This document shows, one piece after another, positions 1-11,188 of a stretch of 64,000 nucleotides of DNA. The notes under the pieces were generated by a model. The model was not told the origin of the DNA. It did not search any database and worked only from the letters and a program-made list of their open reading frames with translations. The DNA is from Phoma sp. XZ068. Lineage: Eukaryota; Ascomycota; Dothideomycetes; Pleosporales; Didymellaceae. Position 1 is the stretch's first letter; every line of letters starts with the position of its first letter. The stretch covers positions 434,001 to 498,000 of the forward strand of contig RBKR01000027.1 of assembly GCA_004835665.1 (NCBI GenBank), written 5' to 3'. The position numbers and the translations under genes were made by a program.

Positions 1-289
1 AAGGCATTAGTTTTAATCTATAGTAGTTTATTACTTCTAAATATAACTAATATTAGTAGCTTAATATACACTTGCTTAAGTAATTAGAACGCATCTTTCT
101 GTTCCTACTTCTAATAAAATAGTATATCTTTCTATATAAGCTTTATAAGCAGCAGAGCTTTCTTAGAGTAATTCTTAATAAAGTATTAGTTAAAGTTAAT
201 AAACCTAAGAAATTCTTAAATTTCTTTAACTATTATTAGGGTTAGCTAGTCTTTAACAACCTGTATTTTCTTCTTACTTATCTTAACTC

Positions 290-650
290 TATATCTTTCT
301 ATAATATAGCTAAGAAATTCTACCTCTTCCTTATACTATTTATACTTCTCTAGTTTAAGTTAGAGGTCTGCTTATCCTAAGCAGTTAAGAACTTCTTTTA
401 TATATATAATATATTCTCTTAACATCTTTAAGTATACTAAGATATTATTAAAGTAAGCTACTACTATTCTGTCTAAGTATACCCTTAGCATATTATTAAC
501 TAGTTCTTAATATATAGCTAGTGCGTTAGTTAGCCTAAATAGCATAACTATATACTTATAAAGACTATAATAGGTTCTAAATACTATCTTCTATTCCTTA
601 CCCTCCTTTATATATATAAGGTTGTATGCTTCTTATAGGTCTAGTATAGT
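290..650 (-). pseudogene. Ty3/gypsy reverse transcriptase fragment, RIP-mutated
   Basis: On the minus strand one frame reads, with interspersed stops, the RT blocks LDL-EAYNLIYIKEGKE, then KIVFRTYYSLYKYIVMLF and RLTNALAIY-ELVNNM, then YLDRIVVAYFNNILVYLK. These align with the gypsy RT consensus around F/LDLrsAYhqIrIkeGDEwKTAFRTryG, MPFGLTNAPATFQ and YLDDILVYS. The catalytic YLDD is YFNN here (435-455), both aspartates replaced by Asn through G-to-A changes. Stops fall where Arg, Gln or Trp are expected. This is a dead copy. Confidence 0.85.
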
Positions 651-2497
651 AAAGTATTATACTCTAGCTAAGCAATCTTATAACTTAAATATGTTTAGTA
701 ATAGGTACCTATTCTTAATAGTAATATTATTAAGTTTCTAATAGTTAACACACAGTTAGTTACTACTATCTTTCTTTAGTATAAAGAAAATAGGGTATCC
801 TACAGGTAATTCTAATTATCTAATAAATCCCTTCTTAAGGTTCTTGTTAATATACTTATAAAGTACTTAGAGTTCCTTTTCTAATAGTCTATATATTAGC
901 CTAAAAGTTAGTATCTTTCCTTCCTAGAGCTTAATCTTATAATTCTAGAGTTTATACTATAGTAATACCTTTATAGTCTTCTTATTATAGAAGAGTTCTA
1001 TATAACTCTTATATTTATCTAGAATATTAGGAGGTATACTACTCTTTTCCTTAATTATTACTTTATAACTAGTAGGGCGTTCTATATCTGCACAGTTAAC
1101 TACTTTATCTTAGCACATTTTATATATTAAAGAGATATTATTAATCTCCTTCTTATCTACTAGTTGCATTATAAACTATATAGGCTATAATATAGTAGTG
1201 CTATATCTATATTAGCTTAATAAAAGCTATTAATTCTTCTAATTAATATCTAGATTATGCTTTCTTAACTATAGAAGTCCTAATATAATATTATAAGTAG
1301 CTATTCTAAAAGTATCTAGAGTTATTTCCTTATAGTGTCTATAGATCTAGAGAGGTACTATAGTTACTTTATATATAATCTTAGATTCCTTAGGTATTAG
1401 TTCTCTATTAGCTACTCTAAGTAGGTAAGGTATTATCTTCTAAGTAGAGTATAGTCTAGCTAGCTACACTACTTATAAAGAGATATAATTAGACTATACT
1501 CTAGAGTCTAAGAGTGCCTTTATCTATCTTCTATTTACCTTAATAGGTAACTTAATTAGTTAGTAATTACTTTTAATATTATTAATAAATTAATCTCTAG
1601 CGCCTGCTAGCGCTGCCCTAAAAAAGGATTCTCTTATCTAAAGCTATTGCTTTACTTCTTTTCTTTATAGGTCTTATAGTAGGGATTAAGGCAGGTCTGC
1701 TAATACTAATTAAAGTATTACTTATTTACTACTAGTCCTTATTGTCTGTGCTTAGACTTGTTCTAGCTAAGAAAGTATTTATTATTATATTTATCTATTA
1801 GGTGTAGTATATAGTAGTCCTTCTTACAATCTTCCTATTATAGTTTACATAGATATCTCTTTAGAAACTATTCTAAATTAAGTTTCTCTAAATAGTATAT
1901 CTAGCATCTATTATAGTAGCATGCTGTCTATAACAGTGCTCTATAGTATAAGTTTCTAGAGTCTAGGCTATAATTAGGTTCTAGGTAATTATTATTCTAG
2001 TTCTAATATACTTCTAGTTAATAATATTATTAGTATTCTTTATATAACTTATTATACTAATTTTCTTTATTATCTACCTTAATAGAGAGGATAATTAGGT
2101 CTTAACATAGCTTAGCATAGGCCTTATTATTAGCTTTCTTAGCTTTACACTGCTTACAGTCTTATTAATATATATTATATTATACCTTGCGTTATTCCCT
2201 AGTAGAATATACTTAACTAAACTAATCCTTATTATAATCCTCTAGGTATTGTCTAGGTAGTTATAGCGTGTTATTTTCTAATATCTAGGTTGCCTAAGAC
2301 TTATAAGTCTATATTTATAACCTTATAGGCGCTAGTTTATATATAACTTCTAGCTTAATATTCTGCTTATATCCTAACTCTACGTCCTCTATAAGTTGTC
2401 TAATTCTATTAGTAATAATTTCCTATTTATTACTAGTGTCTTTGCTATCTAGTTTATTAACTAACATATTAATCTATTAGAATACTTTATTCTAGCA

Positions 2498-2539
2498 ACA
2501 GTCTCTAGCAAAGTAGCCTAGTTTGCTACAGTTATAACA
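2498..2539 (-). other. Relic CCHC zinc knuckle of gag
   Basis: On the minus strand these bases read C-Y-N-C-S-K-L-G-Y-F-A-R-D-C. The expected nucleocapsid knuckle is CxxCGxxGHxxxxC, so Gly has become Ser and the zinc-binding His has become Tyr, again C-to-T/G-to-A. It sits upstream of the RT relic in the minus-strand order, as gag should. Confidence 0.75.
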
Positions 2540-3599
2540 AGTTCTATCTTTATTACTCTTATTATTACTACATCCCTTCTTTTTATTCTATTATAGCTTT
2601 GTATTTATTAGTCCCTTATTAATATTAGACAGGTTTATAGCCTTAGGTCTATAGTAGCTACTATAAGTATTGCTATAGACATAGCGTCCTATATTAGGTT
2701 AGTATTAGGGACTATATTATCTATAGTAAAAGTTATTGTTATACTATTAGTTGCGTAGAGCTATAGGTAGACAAGTAATATAAGTTATAGCTTATATATA
2801 AGGGTCCTCTCTTAGTTCCTATTAAAGGTTATAGAGCTTAATATTAATACTAATAGACTTGTTAACAAGTTTATTAAATATATTAGTTACTATAGCAGTC
2901 TGTATAAGCTCTTTCTTAACCTTAGGCTTAAGGCCTTATCTAAACATAGTTATTAGTATAGTGTTATCCTAGCTAGTAAACGTAGCTAGCTGCTAAAACT
3001 TAGCAGTATAGTTAGTAGCTAACGCAGTCTATTAGATATACTAAATATTGCAATAAGTAATAGTTAGTTTATTATATACTCTAAACACTTGTCTAATCTG
3101 TTCCTTAAACAGGTTAAAATCCTCTATCTATAGGTTAATATTAGTTAATCTGCCTTCTCTATAGTAACAGCAGATAAAGAGCTTAATCTAAGTAAATACA
3201 CAGTCCTTTATAAATATAGCTATAAGAGTAACTTATTTCTCTTTAGAGATACATTCTCTTTAGAATATAAAGAATAGATTAAACTTTATAAGCTAGTCTT
3301 CTAGCTTTTCTTAAGTACTATTAAAGGTCTTAGGTTTAGCTACTAGGTAAACTAAGCTAGAGTTAGAGGCCTAGGCCTCCTCTTCTATATTAAGGTTATT
3401 ATTAGCTATACAGCGTAATATATTAAAGTTGCTAGAGGTAGCACAGGATTCTAAAGTAGTACTTATCTTAGAAGTATTTAAAATATTAAGGTTATAAACT
3501 AAGTAAAGCTTATAAATACTTCTAAGGTTAGTTCTCTAGGATAAGTACTAGTACAGGAGAGGTTAGTATAGATACCTAGTAAAACACTATAACAACTAT

Positions 3600-3980
3600 A
3601 GGGTTTGCAATAAAGAGTATAGATGCAATCTATCTGTCTTAAGAGTAGGTAAGATCTAATAATAAGATTAATTAATAAGGTTAAATATAATACTATAAGG
3701 GTAGTGTTTCTAATTGCTATATACTATAATAATTATAGTAGCTTACCTAGCTTATTATAAGCTGTATAAGCTAAGATTACTAAGCTTAATATAAGCTGCG
3801 TAAGCCCTTATATATAGTCTACCTAGCTTACTTACTAAGAGGTAAGCTTGTTATATAACCTATAATAAAACTATACTATAACTGTGCTATACAGGAAGCC
3901 CTATATAATTATTATATTAGAGCTGTTAGTATCTATAGCTATTAGCATTCTAGTTAGCTAGTTATAAGTAGATTGTAACA
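3600..3980 (-). repeat. Putative 5' LTR of the gypsy relic
   Basis: Beyond the gag relic, the minus strand begins a segment with TGTTACAATC at 3980, a common gypsy LTR start. It runs toward a point near 3600 where the internal region should begin. The second LTR is off the left edge, so neither LTR identity, primer binding site nor target-site duplication can be checked. Boundaries are guesses. Confidence 0.25.
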
Positions 3981-4392
3981 ATATCTTCTAATACTATTTT
4001 AAAGAACTTAGCTATATTCTTAGCCTTTATCTCTCTAAAGAGTATATACCTAGTAGTATAGTTAATCTTAGGCTAATATATATTAATCTAAGGTAGGCTT
4101 AAATATATTTAGTATTTTTTTAAAGTTAGCACCTATAAATAGTATATTACCTGCCTCTTTATAGCCTTATAAGTTAACTATAGTTATTTTTATAGTTATA
4201 GTACTATATATCTATATTATAGACTTATCTACCCCCTCTATAAGAAATTTAGATAGAAAATCTATATAGAGATTTTACTTCTTTACTATAATTATAAAAA
4301 GTAAAATAAGCTAAGAGCTTCTATCTACTAAGGCCTCTATTAGTCTAAAAGATTTTATAGTTACTTTTACTATAAGTAGCTATACTAGCTAA

Positions 4393-6002
4393 GAGTATAA
4401 TATTATATAAAAAGTACTAAGATCTTTACTCTTTTATATATAAAAGATATAAGTTAGAAAGAGTAGATCTAATCTTTTTACCTCTTACCTTTTTCTAAGT
4501 CTTTTTTTTTTTTAGGTTTTTTAGACTTATTAGAGTTTAGATACTTTAGTCTAATATATTCTATCTCTTTATACCTATAATAGGTTACTATAAAGTAGTC
4601 TACTTTTAGCTTTAACCTTTTAGGCTTCTTTAGGCTACTATAGTTAAGACTACTTTCTTTCTTATACTTTATAGCTTCTTTAGACCCTTTTATATTTTTT
4701 AAGTTACTTTTTTTCTTTTCTAACTTTTTAGAAGGTTTTTCCTCCTTTAAGTTCTTAGAATAGCTGTTTTATTAATAAATTATATTAGTAACCTCTTCTA
4801 TCTAGCTAAGTATTATATAATACTTTTCTAGGTATATAAATAACTACTTTTATATCTCTTTAGATAATATATAGATATACCTAATTACTTAGAGGTTTAC
4901 TCTATATATATTACCTAGTTTTTTCTAGTAAGGCCTTATATAATCTAATAAATTTATAAAACTACTATAAGAAAGTATTTTAGTATAACTTAAGGCCTTA
5001 TATACTTTTTATCTCTTTTCTAAGATAGTGCCTAGAGAGCCTAGTATTATAGCTTTTATAGCTTTTTAGGTTAGATTCTATAAGAGATTTATATAAAGTT
5101 AGTTAGTATAGTATACTAACTATAAGGTCTTTATAGTCTTTAATAAATACTATATACTAAAATTAACCTTTTATATCTTCTATAGGAAGTTAGTAGGTAG
5201 TCTATTAAAAAACTACTTATAATCTTACTTCTAGTAGTTATATACTATATATATCTACTTAGTAAATATATATAGTACCTTAAAGTAAGGTAAACTTAAA
5301 GTTAAAACTATAAGAACTACTATAGCTAACTAAGCTTTACTAGAGATAGCTTATAAAGTATTAATATCTCTAGTAAGATATCTAGCCTTTATTTCTTTAA
5401 GGTAAGCTACTTATTATATCTTTATAGCTCTTTTATACTAAGCTTCTAACTTTTATAGCTTTTAGTCTATACTATTTACTACTAGAGTATTTTAGGCCTC
5501 TATAGGCTACTATAACTTATTAGAAGGTTTACTAGCTTATATAAGTAAGCCTTATACTTTATTTATTATATTTAAAGAGATAATAAGTTAATTATCTTTT
5601 AGTATTATATTCTAAGTTTTTACTATCTTTAATATAGAAGACTCCTCTATTACTATAGAAAATAATACTTCTAGTAGTTCTAGAGTAAGCTCCTTTATAA
5701 TAGAGCTTAATTAGTTACTTATTCTATAATACTATAATCTACTCTCTAGTAAAGAAAGTAAATAGAATATTAGGCCTAATAGCTAGAGGCACTAAAGAAA
5801 GAAGTATTAATATAAGTAGGTAGAACTATAATAGTCCTAAATAAGGTTAATTAATAGTAGACTATTTACTACTTTATAATAAATAGCTAAGCTAGGCTTT
5901 ATATACTCTAGTTACTCTATATAGAGGTAACTCTAGTAACTATACTCTACCTAAGTATAGTAGTATAAGTATTTAACTTCTATAAGCTATATATCTAATA
6001 GT
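4393..6002. repeat. 1.6-kb direct repeat, copy A (AT-rich, RIP-like)
   Basis: This segment recurs at 6109-7717 in the same orientation. Matching words sit at offsets of 1716 to 1717 over the whole length (4411/6127, 4861/6578, 5301/7018, 5983/7700). The copies therefore differ by base substitutions, with almost no net insertion or deletion. On the minus strand a lysine-rich stretch can be read, but no transposase or RT motif was recognised. It is probably a duplicated repeat element or part of one. Confidence 0.7.
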
Positions 6003-6108
6003 AGTTAATAATATTTATTATTTATACTTACTTATACTACTTATTTCTATATAGTTTAACTATACTATACTTAGCTTATAATTATTAACTCTTATTTAGT
6101 ATTTTCTA

Positions 6109-7717
6109 GAATTATAATACTTATAAAAAGTACTAAGATTTTTTCTTTTTTATATATAGAGAATATAAATAAAAAAAAGTAAATTTAATTTTTTTACTTT
6201 TTACTTTTTTCTAAGTCTCTTTTTTCTTTAGATTTTATAGACTTATTAAAGTTTAAATACTTTAGTTTAATATATCTTACTTCTTTATACTTATAATAGG
6301 TTACTATAGAGTAGTCTACTCTTAGCTTTAACTCTTTAGGCTTTTTTAAGCTACTTTAGTTAGAACTACTCTCTTTTTTATACTTTATAGCTTCTTTAGA
6401 CCTCTTTATATTTTTTAATTTACTTTTTTATTTTTTTTAACTCTTTAAGAGGTTTTTCTTCCTTTAAGTTCTTAGAGTAGCCTTTTTAATAATAAATTAT
6501 ATTAGTAACCTCTTATACCTAGCTAAGTATTATATAATACTTCTCTAGGTATATAAAAAGCTATCTCTATATTTCTTTAGATAATATATAGATATATTTA
6601 ATTACTTAGAGGTTTACTTTATATATATTACCTAGTTCTTTTAAGTAAAGCTTTATATAATTTAGTAAATTTATAGAATTACTATAAGAAAGTATTTTAG
6701 TATAGCTAAAAACCTTATATACTTTTTATTTTCTTTTTAAGATAATACCTAGAGAGCTTAGTATTATAGCTTTTATAGCTTTTTAAGTTAGTTTCTATAA
6801 GAGATTTATATAAAGTTAGTTAGTATAGTATACTAACTATAAAGTCTTTATAGTTTCTAATAAGTACTATATACTAAAATTAACTTTTTATATTATTTAT
6901 AAGAAGTTAGTAGGTAGTCTATTAAAAAACTACTTATAATCTTTCTTCTAGTAGTTATATACTATATATATTTACTAAGTAAATATATATAGTAGCTTAG
7001 AGTAAAGTAAACTTAAAGTTAAAACTATAAGAACTACTATAGCTAACTAAGCTTTACTAAAAATAGTATATAAAGTATTAATATTTCTAATAAAGTATCT
7101 AGCTTTTATTTTCTTAAGATAAGCTACTTATTATATCTTTATTACTCTTTTATACTAAGCTTCTAACTTCTATAGCCTTTATTCTATACTATTTACTACT
7201 AGAGTATTCTAGGCCTTTATAGGCTACTATAATGTATTAAAGAGTCTACTAGCTTAAATAAGTAAGCCTTATACCTTATTTATTATATTTAAGAGAATAA
7301 TAGGTTAATTATCTTTTAGTATTATATTCTAAGTTTTTACTATCTTTAATATAAAGAACTTCTTTATTACTATATAAAATAATACTTCTAGTAGTTTTAG
7401 AGTAAGTTTCTCTATAATAGAGCTTAATTAGTTACTTATTTTATAATACTATAATTTACTCTTTAGTAAAGAAAGTAACTAGAATATTAGGCCTAATAGC
7501 TAGAAGTACTAAAGAGAAAAGTATTAATATAAGTAGATAGAACTATAATAGTTCTAAATAAAGTTAATTAATAGTAGACTATTTACTACTATATAATAAA
7601 TAAGTAGACTTAGCTTTATATACTCTAGTTACTCTATATAGAGGTAACTTTAGTAGGTATACTCTATCTAACTATAAAAGTATAAGTATTAAACTCTTAC
7701 AAGCTATATAGCTAATA
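6109..7717. repeat. 1.6-kb direct repeat, copy B (AT-rich, RIP-like)
   Basis: This is the second copy of the segment at 4393-6002, separated from it by about 105 bp of dissimilar AT-rich DNA. It is slightly more AT-rich than copy A: many C residues of copy A are T here. No coding capacity remains. Confidence 0.7.
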
Positions 7718-8175
7718 GTTAGTTTTTTAATTTTCTTTTATACTTTATATAAGAGCTTTTTTAAGTTCTTTATCTTCTCTATAAGGTTCTTAATAGTAAT
7801 ATTATTTATTATAGTACTAGTAGGATATAATTCTACTACTAATTCTACTTTTAATATAGTTATAATATAGTTTTTCTAAACTAGTAGTTAATATATAATA
7901 AGTATTTTTTATATTACCTAGAGTAGCTAGTTTTAGATAATATAAGCTATTAGGATATTAGATTATAAGAAGGTATTATAGTTAAGTAGGTTATAATTAA
8001 GTACTTTATATAAAGTATTAATACTAATAGAGTATAAATAATATATACTAGAAAGATTATAATCTTAACTATAAAGATACTATCTATCTTAAGATACCTA
8101 TATATATAATAACTTCTAGAGTTAGTAGAGTTAGTTATATAAGACTTTACTAACTTACTAACTAGTTATATATCT
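7718..8175. other. AT-rich, CpG-poor DNA without recognisable features
   Basis: This is the tail of the AT isochore between repeat copy B and the 24-bp tandem array. Stops occur in all frames and no motif was recognised. Confidence 0.6.
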
Positions 8176-8307
8176 AGGTTATAATTAGCCTCTAACCCTA
8201 GGTTATAATTAGCCTCTAACCCTAGGTTATAATTAGCCTCTAACCCTAGGTTATAATTAGCCTCTAACCCTAGGTTATAATTAGGCTGGAACCCTAGGTT
8301 ATAATTC
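8176..8307. repeat. 24-bp tandem array with CTAACCCT core at the isochore border
   Basis: Four near-identical 24-bp units (aggttataattagcctctaa plus ccct) start at 8176, 8200, 8224 and 8248. A fifth, diverged unit starts at 8272 and a partial sixth at 8296. Each unit contains CTAACCCTA, which overlaps one and a half telomeric CCCTAA repeats. The array marks the sharp change from AT-rich, CpG-free DNA to ordinary sequence. It is not a true telomere, because only one CCCTAA-like word occurs per 24 bp. Confidence 0.85.
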
Positions 8308-8448
8308 TTATTACAGCTGTGCTATACCTCCGCATCCTCTGTTTTATACCTTGACGCCTTGTTTTCCTCTATAGGTCCTAGCGTCCTTATTCCCTCTGGG
8401 ATATCCGTAACAGGTGCAGTATATCTCTTCTATGATTGTCCTTTGTTG

Positions 8449-8910
8449 TTACGAGGCTCGACGATTTGCCTTAGCGCTGTCTAGAACTACAAAGATAGTC
8501 CTATGATCACCGCTACGAGCTGCGCAGTGGAAAGTGTTGAGGCCCCTATAATCCACCGAAGCAGTCTTAGCGTTAAAAGAAAGCAGAAAGAGCATCGATG
8601 CAGGGATCGCCAGCGCCGCACGCAAGATGTAGCGCACTTCGTTGCTTTGAGTCGCTACAAGAAGGGTTTGCTCCACTGGAAACCAGTTTTTAGAGCACCA
8701 CAGCACCTTCAGCATCCCCATATGGGACGAAGTACAGAGCATGGTCCAGATGGTGGTCTTTCATCATAAGGTCCGTTCTTGGGTCTGACAACAGAGCGTG
8801 GAGCACTACAGTACGATTTCGATTAATATCTGCACGAACGGTGTCAATGTAATCTTCATTAAAGTCCAGAAGGTCCCATAAACACTCTGCTCTAAGAGAC
8901 GGATCGGTCT
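8449..8910 (-). pseudogene. Ankyrin-repeat-like gene relic
   Basis: Minus-strand pieces look coding but lie in different frames. The upstream piece (about 8905-8690) reads WDLLDFNEDYIDTVRADIN followed by RTVVLHALLSDPRTDLM. The downstream piece contains DYRGLNTFHCAARSGDH followed by a short helix, which resembles an ankyrin unit (GxTPLHxAAxxGxxxxxxxLL). A stop and a frame change separate them. There is no start codon context or intact frame, so this is probably a decayed ankyrin or heterokaryon-type gene next to the transposon block. It could also be exons of a gene I could not assemble. Confidence 0.4.
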
Positions 8911-9094
8911 AGTCATCCCAGTATTCTACTCCATGTAGCGTCTTGCGCAGTCCGAAAGGTGCTCCGCTGTGCGCTGGAGCAGTCGCAGGAATGTTTCTGG
9001 AAAAGTATCCCTTCGTATTTAAGCTCACGACAGCCATTATCATATTCAGCACAAACTCACCAAGCAGCAAGATCAAAAAAGTGCAGAGTTGGAG

Positions 9095-10045
9095 ATGCCG
9101 TCTTCCGATGTTCACGGAGTGCGTACCAAGAGCTTATACAAAGGCGTAGCCAATCTGACACTTATTCTACAGCCTCCATATGTCCCGGCGAACGCCACAC
9201 CCGGCCAACACCCTAACGTGGTCCAAGATATCGCCCCATCCGCAGTATTCCTTGTACTATACATCGTCTCAGGCGTATGCCACCAGTTGATCTTCCAACG
9301 AAACCGCAAGAGGGGCCACAAATTCTTGATGTCCTGGGCTATGTTTGGATTCGCGATGGCGAGACAGGGCACCATGGTCCTCAGAATTGCATGGTCGACT
9401 CGCCCGGATAACGGAAGTGTAGCACTTGCCGCCACCATCTTCGCCTTTCTCGGTGTTGTTGTCATCTACATTGTTGTTCTGCTTCTCTCGCTACGAGTGT
9501 TTCGGGCTCGCCAGCCGAGACGAGGCTGGAATGTTTGGCTCGGCAAAAGCATCAGGATCACGTATGGTGTTCTCCTTATCTTTGTTCTGGTGGTGGTTCC
9601 TTTCAGCATCGTGAATGGCTTTACCAGAGATCCACAGCTGTCCAAGGCTTGTGCCTGGGTCATTAAAGCGGGTGTCCTCTACTTATTTCTATTTAACTTG
9701 ATTGCACCCGTCTTGTACCTGCTTGCAGTGTTCCTACCACGACCGAAGGACCTCGAGCCCGAGCATTTTGGCACAGGAAGCATGCAGGCCAAGCTCACCA
9801 TCCTCGGGGTGGTGCTCTTCTTCACTATCGTCATCTCGGCATTTCGTTTTGGAGTTACCTGGGCACCCTATCGACCACTTTCACAACCTGCCTGGTACGA
9901 CACGACGGCCTACAATGACACCGCAACATTATATAATCGTTGGAAGAGTGTTCTCGTGATCTGCACCTCCAAACCCCGTACTTCATTTCGTTTGAGGTGT
10001 CTGCGCCCAGAATTAGCGAGGCATAGATGGAGATGCAGATGCTGA
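9095..10045 (+). CDS. DUF3112-type integral membrane protein, 3' end apparently damaged
   Basis: A 316-residue frame starts at the first ATG. After a short N-terminus there are about six membrane helices separated by short charged loops. Family-like words include ALFGFxMAR-type WAMFGFAMARQGTMVLRIAW and LRVFRARQPRRGW, which match the fungal DUF3112 family of multi-pass proteins of unknown function. The expected last helix and terminal Arg-Val-Asp-type tail are missing. After about residue 285 the frame turns into a basic, non-family tail (TSKPRTSFRLRCL), while a neighbouring frame reads more hydrophobic sequence (PYFISFEV). A frameshift or unrecognised terminal intron is likely. The gene lies about 0.8 kb from the RIP-degraded block and may be decaying. 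Confidence 0.65.
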   Translation: MPSSDVHGVRTKSLYKGVANLTLILQPPYVPANATPGQHPNVVQDIAPSAVFLVLYIVSGVCHQLIFQRNRKRGHKFLMSWAMFGFAMARQGTMVLRIAWSTRPDNGSVALAATIFAFLGVVVIYIVVLLLSLRVFRARQPRRGWNVWLGKSIRITYGVLLIFVLVVVPFSIVNGFTRDPQLSKACAWVIKAGVLYLFLFNLIAPVLYLLAVFLPRPKDLEPEHFGTGSMQAKLTILGVVLFFTIVISAFRFGVTWAPYRPLSQPAWYDTTAYNDTATLYNRWKSVLVICTSKPRTSFRLRCLRPELARHRWRCRC

Positions 10046-10321
10046 GCAACTCACCTACGTGACTATATACACAGGTAGTCTGCTACTGCGGTGTGTCTAC
10101 TCTACTCCTCGGTAGACGACCAGTGCGCGGTTGGAGTAGCTAGGCGGGGCGTCAGGTATATCCCTTCTTTCCCCCAAGCCATCCAACCAACCAACCAACC
10201 GTCCGTGATGCTCGTGTATTCGTAACATCACGCGAGTCGATAGTCAGAGATACGGTGCTGGATATACCCTCTCAACACCTCGCCTCGCCAAGAATTTAAG
10301 TCCCAATACCCTACTCACCAC

Positions 10322-11188
10322 TCAAGAACCCTCCCCATGATGCCCATTCAAATGCAGTATCTTCTTCACACTCCCAACCCCCTTCTCCAAATGCGGATGT
10401 CTCTGAATAAAGCCTTCTCCCCTGCCCGCGCCCTCCCTCCCCCCTCCCAACACTCCCCCAGTCCGCCTCTTGCCCGCCAGCGGATCCACGGCCCCGATCT
10501 TAGGCGGCCACTCGTTTGTGTCTTTCCAGCCCTGCACCAGCGCGCGCGTCATGTCGGAGAGGTTTATGGGGACGGAGGGTGTGCGCGAGGAAGTTACGAT
10601 TTTAGCGTAGATATCCGAGTAGGCTTTTGGGTTTATGCTGGAGCGGATGGGGTTGGTGGGGAGGAGGCGGGGGGCTACGGGGCAGAGGTCGAAAGTCTCT
10701 GGGGTGGAGGGGTCGAGCGTGTCGTGTGCTTCTGCGGTGGCGGTGTCGAGCTCCCGGGTGGCCGTGGGAAGAGGTTGCCTGGAAGAGCGAGGACCGTATT
10801 TGCGTACGCTGGATGCGCCCGTCCAGGCATCGCGGCGCTCGACCCAGATGCGCAGACCCTCGTTCTCGGCCATTTCAGCCTCGAGCCGCATTTTCCTGCG
10901 CTTGCGGCGCTGCTCGCGCGTGCGGTCGACGGCGTCGGCGATGGCGTCCGGGCTGTCGAATTTGTAGGCGTCGTGTTCGGCGTCTTTGGCTGCGCCCGCG
11001 GGGGGTTCCATGTCTGAGTCGGAGCTCTCGCTCTCGCCGTAGTATCGCTCGCGGAAGTCGATCGCGTGGCGGACTTCCTCGTCGCTGTGCTCCCATGGGG
11101 AGGGCCGTTCGGGATATGTCCAATCGTTGCGTGTGCGCTCGTCGAGGAGGCGCTTTGCGGCGCGGGCCGCGGTTTGGTTGTTCTCCAT
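10322..11188 (-). CDS. DUF4050 / Gag1-like clamp domain protein
   Basis: A single-exon protein of 288 residues. The start is the only sensible ATG (MENNQTAARAAKRLLDERTR). The N-terminal block RNDWTYPERPSPW and the central block with NPIRSSINPKAYSDIYAKIV and NLSDMTRALVQGWKDTNEWPP resemble the fungal DUF4050 (Gag1-like clamp) family. Between them lies a charged, low-complexity helical segment rich in Arg, Lys and Glu (about residues 90-115). The C-terminus is Gly-rich, then basic. No signal peptide or membrane helix is seen. Some family members are linked to TORC1/Gtr signalling in fission yeast, but that role here is only inference. Confidence 0.65.
   Translation of the reverse strand: MENNQTAARAAKRLLDERTRNDWTYPERPSPWEHSDEEVRHAIDFRERYYGESESSDSDMEPPAGAAKDAEHDAYKFDSPDAIADAVDRTREQRRKRRKMRLEAEMAENEGLRIWVERRDAWTGASSVRKYGPRSSRQPLPTATRELDTATAEAHDTLDPSTPETFDLCPVAPRLLPTNPIRSSINPKAYSDIYAKIVTSSRTPSVPINLSDMTRALVQGWKDTNEWPPKIGAVDPLAGKRRTGGVLGGGREGAGRGEGFIQRHPHLEKGVGSVKKILHLNGHHGEGS

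Larger units (their letters stand above)
1..3590 (-). mobile_element. RIP-degraded Ty3/gypsy retrotransposon body, truncated by the window edge
   Basis: The block is extremely AT-rich, almost devoid of CpG and full of stops in all frames. Read on the minus strand it still shows gypsy landmarks in the right order: a gag-type CCHC knuckle near 2.5 kb, then reverse transcriptase at about 0.65-0.29 kb. RNase H and integrase would lie beyond position 1. The substitutions seen (Asp to Asn, Gly to Ser, His to Tyr, Arg or Gln to stop) are what G-to-A/C-to-T change produces, as expected of repeat-induced point mutation. The element must be inactive. Family assignment rests on the RT and knuckle motifs; the exact element name cannot be given. 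Confidence 0.8.

Noticed and set aside
8176..8307. CRISPR-like array
   Set aside because: The 24-bp units are directly abutting with no spacers, and the organism is a eukaryote. It is a simple tandem repeat.
8176..8307. A true telomere end
   Set aside because: Only one CCCTAA-like word per 24 bp and the sequence continues with normal genes on one side. At most a telomere-like internal repeat.
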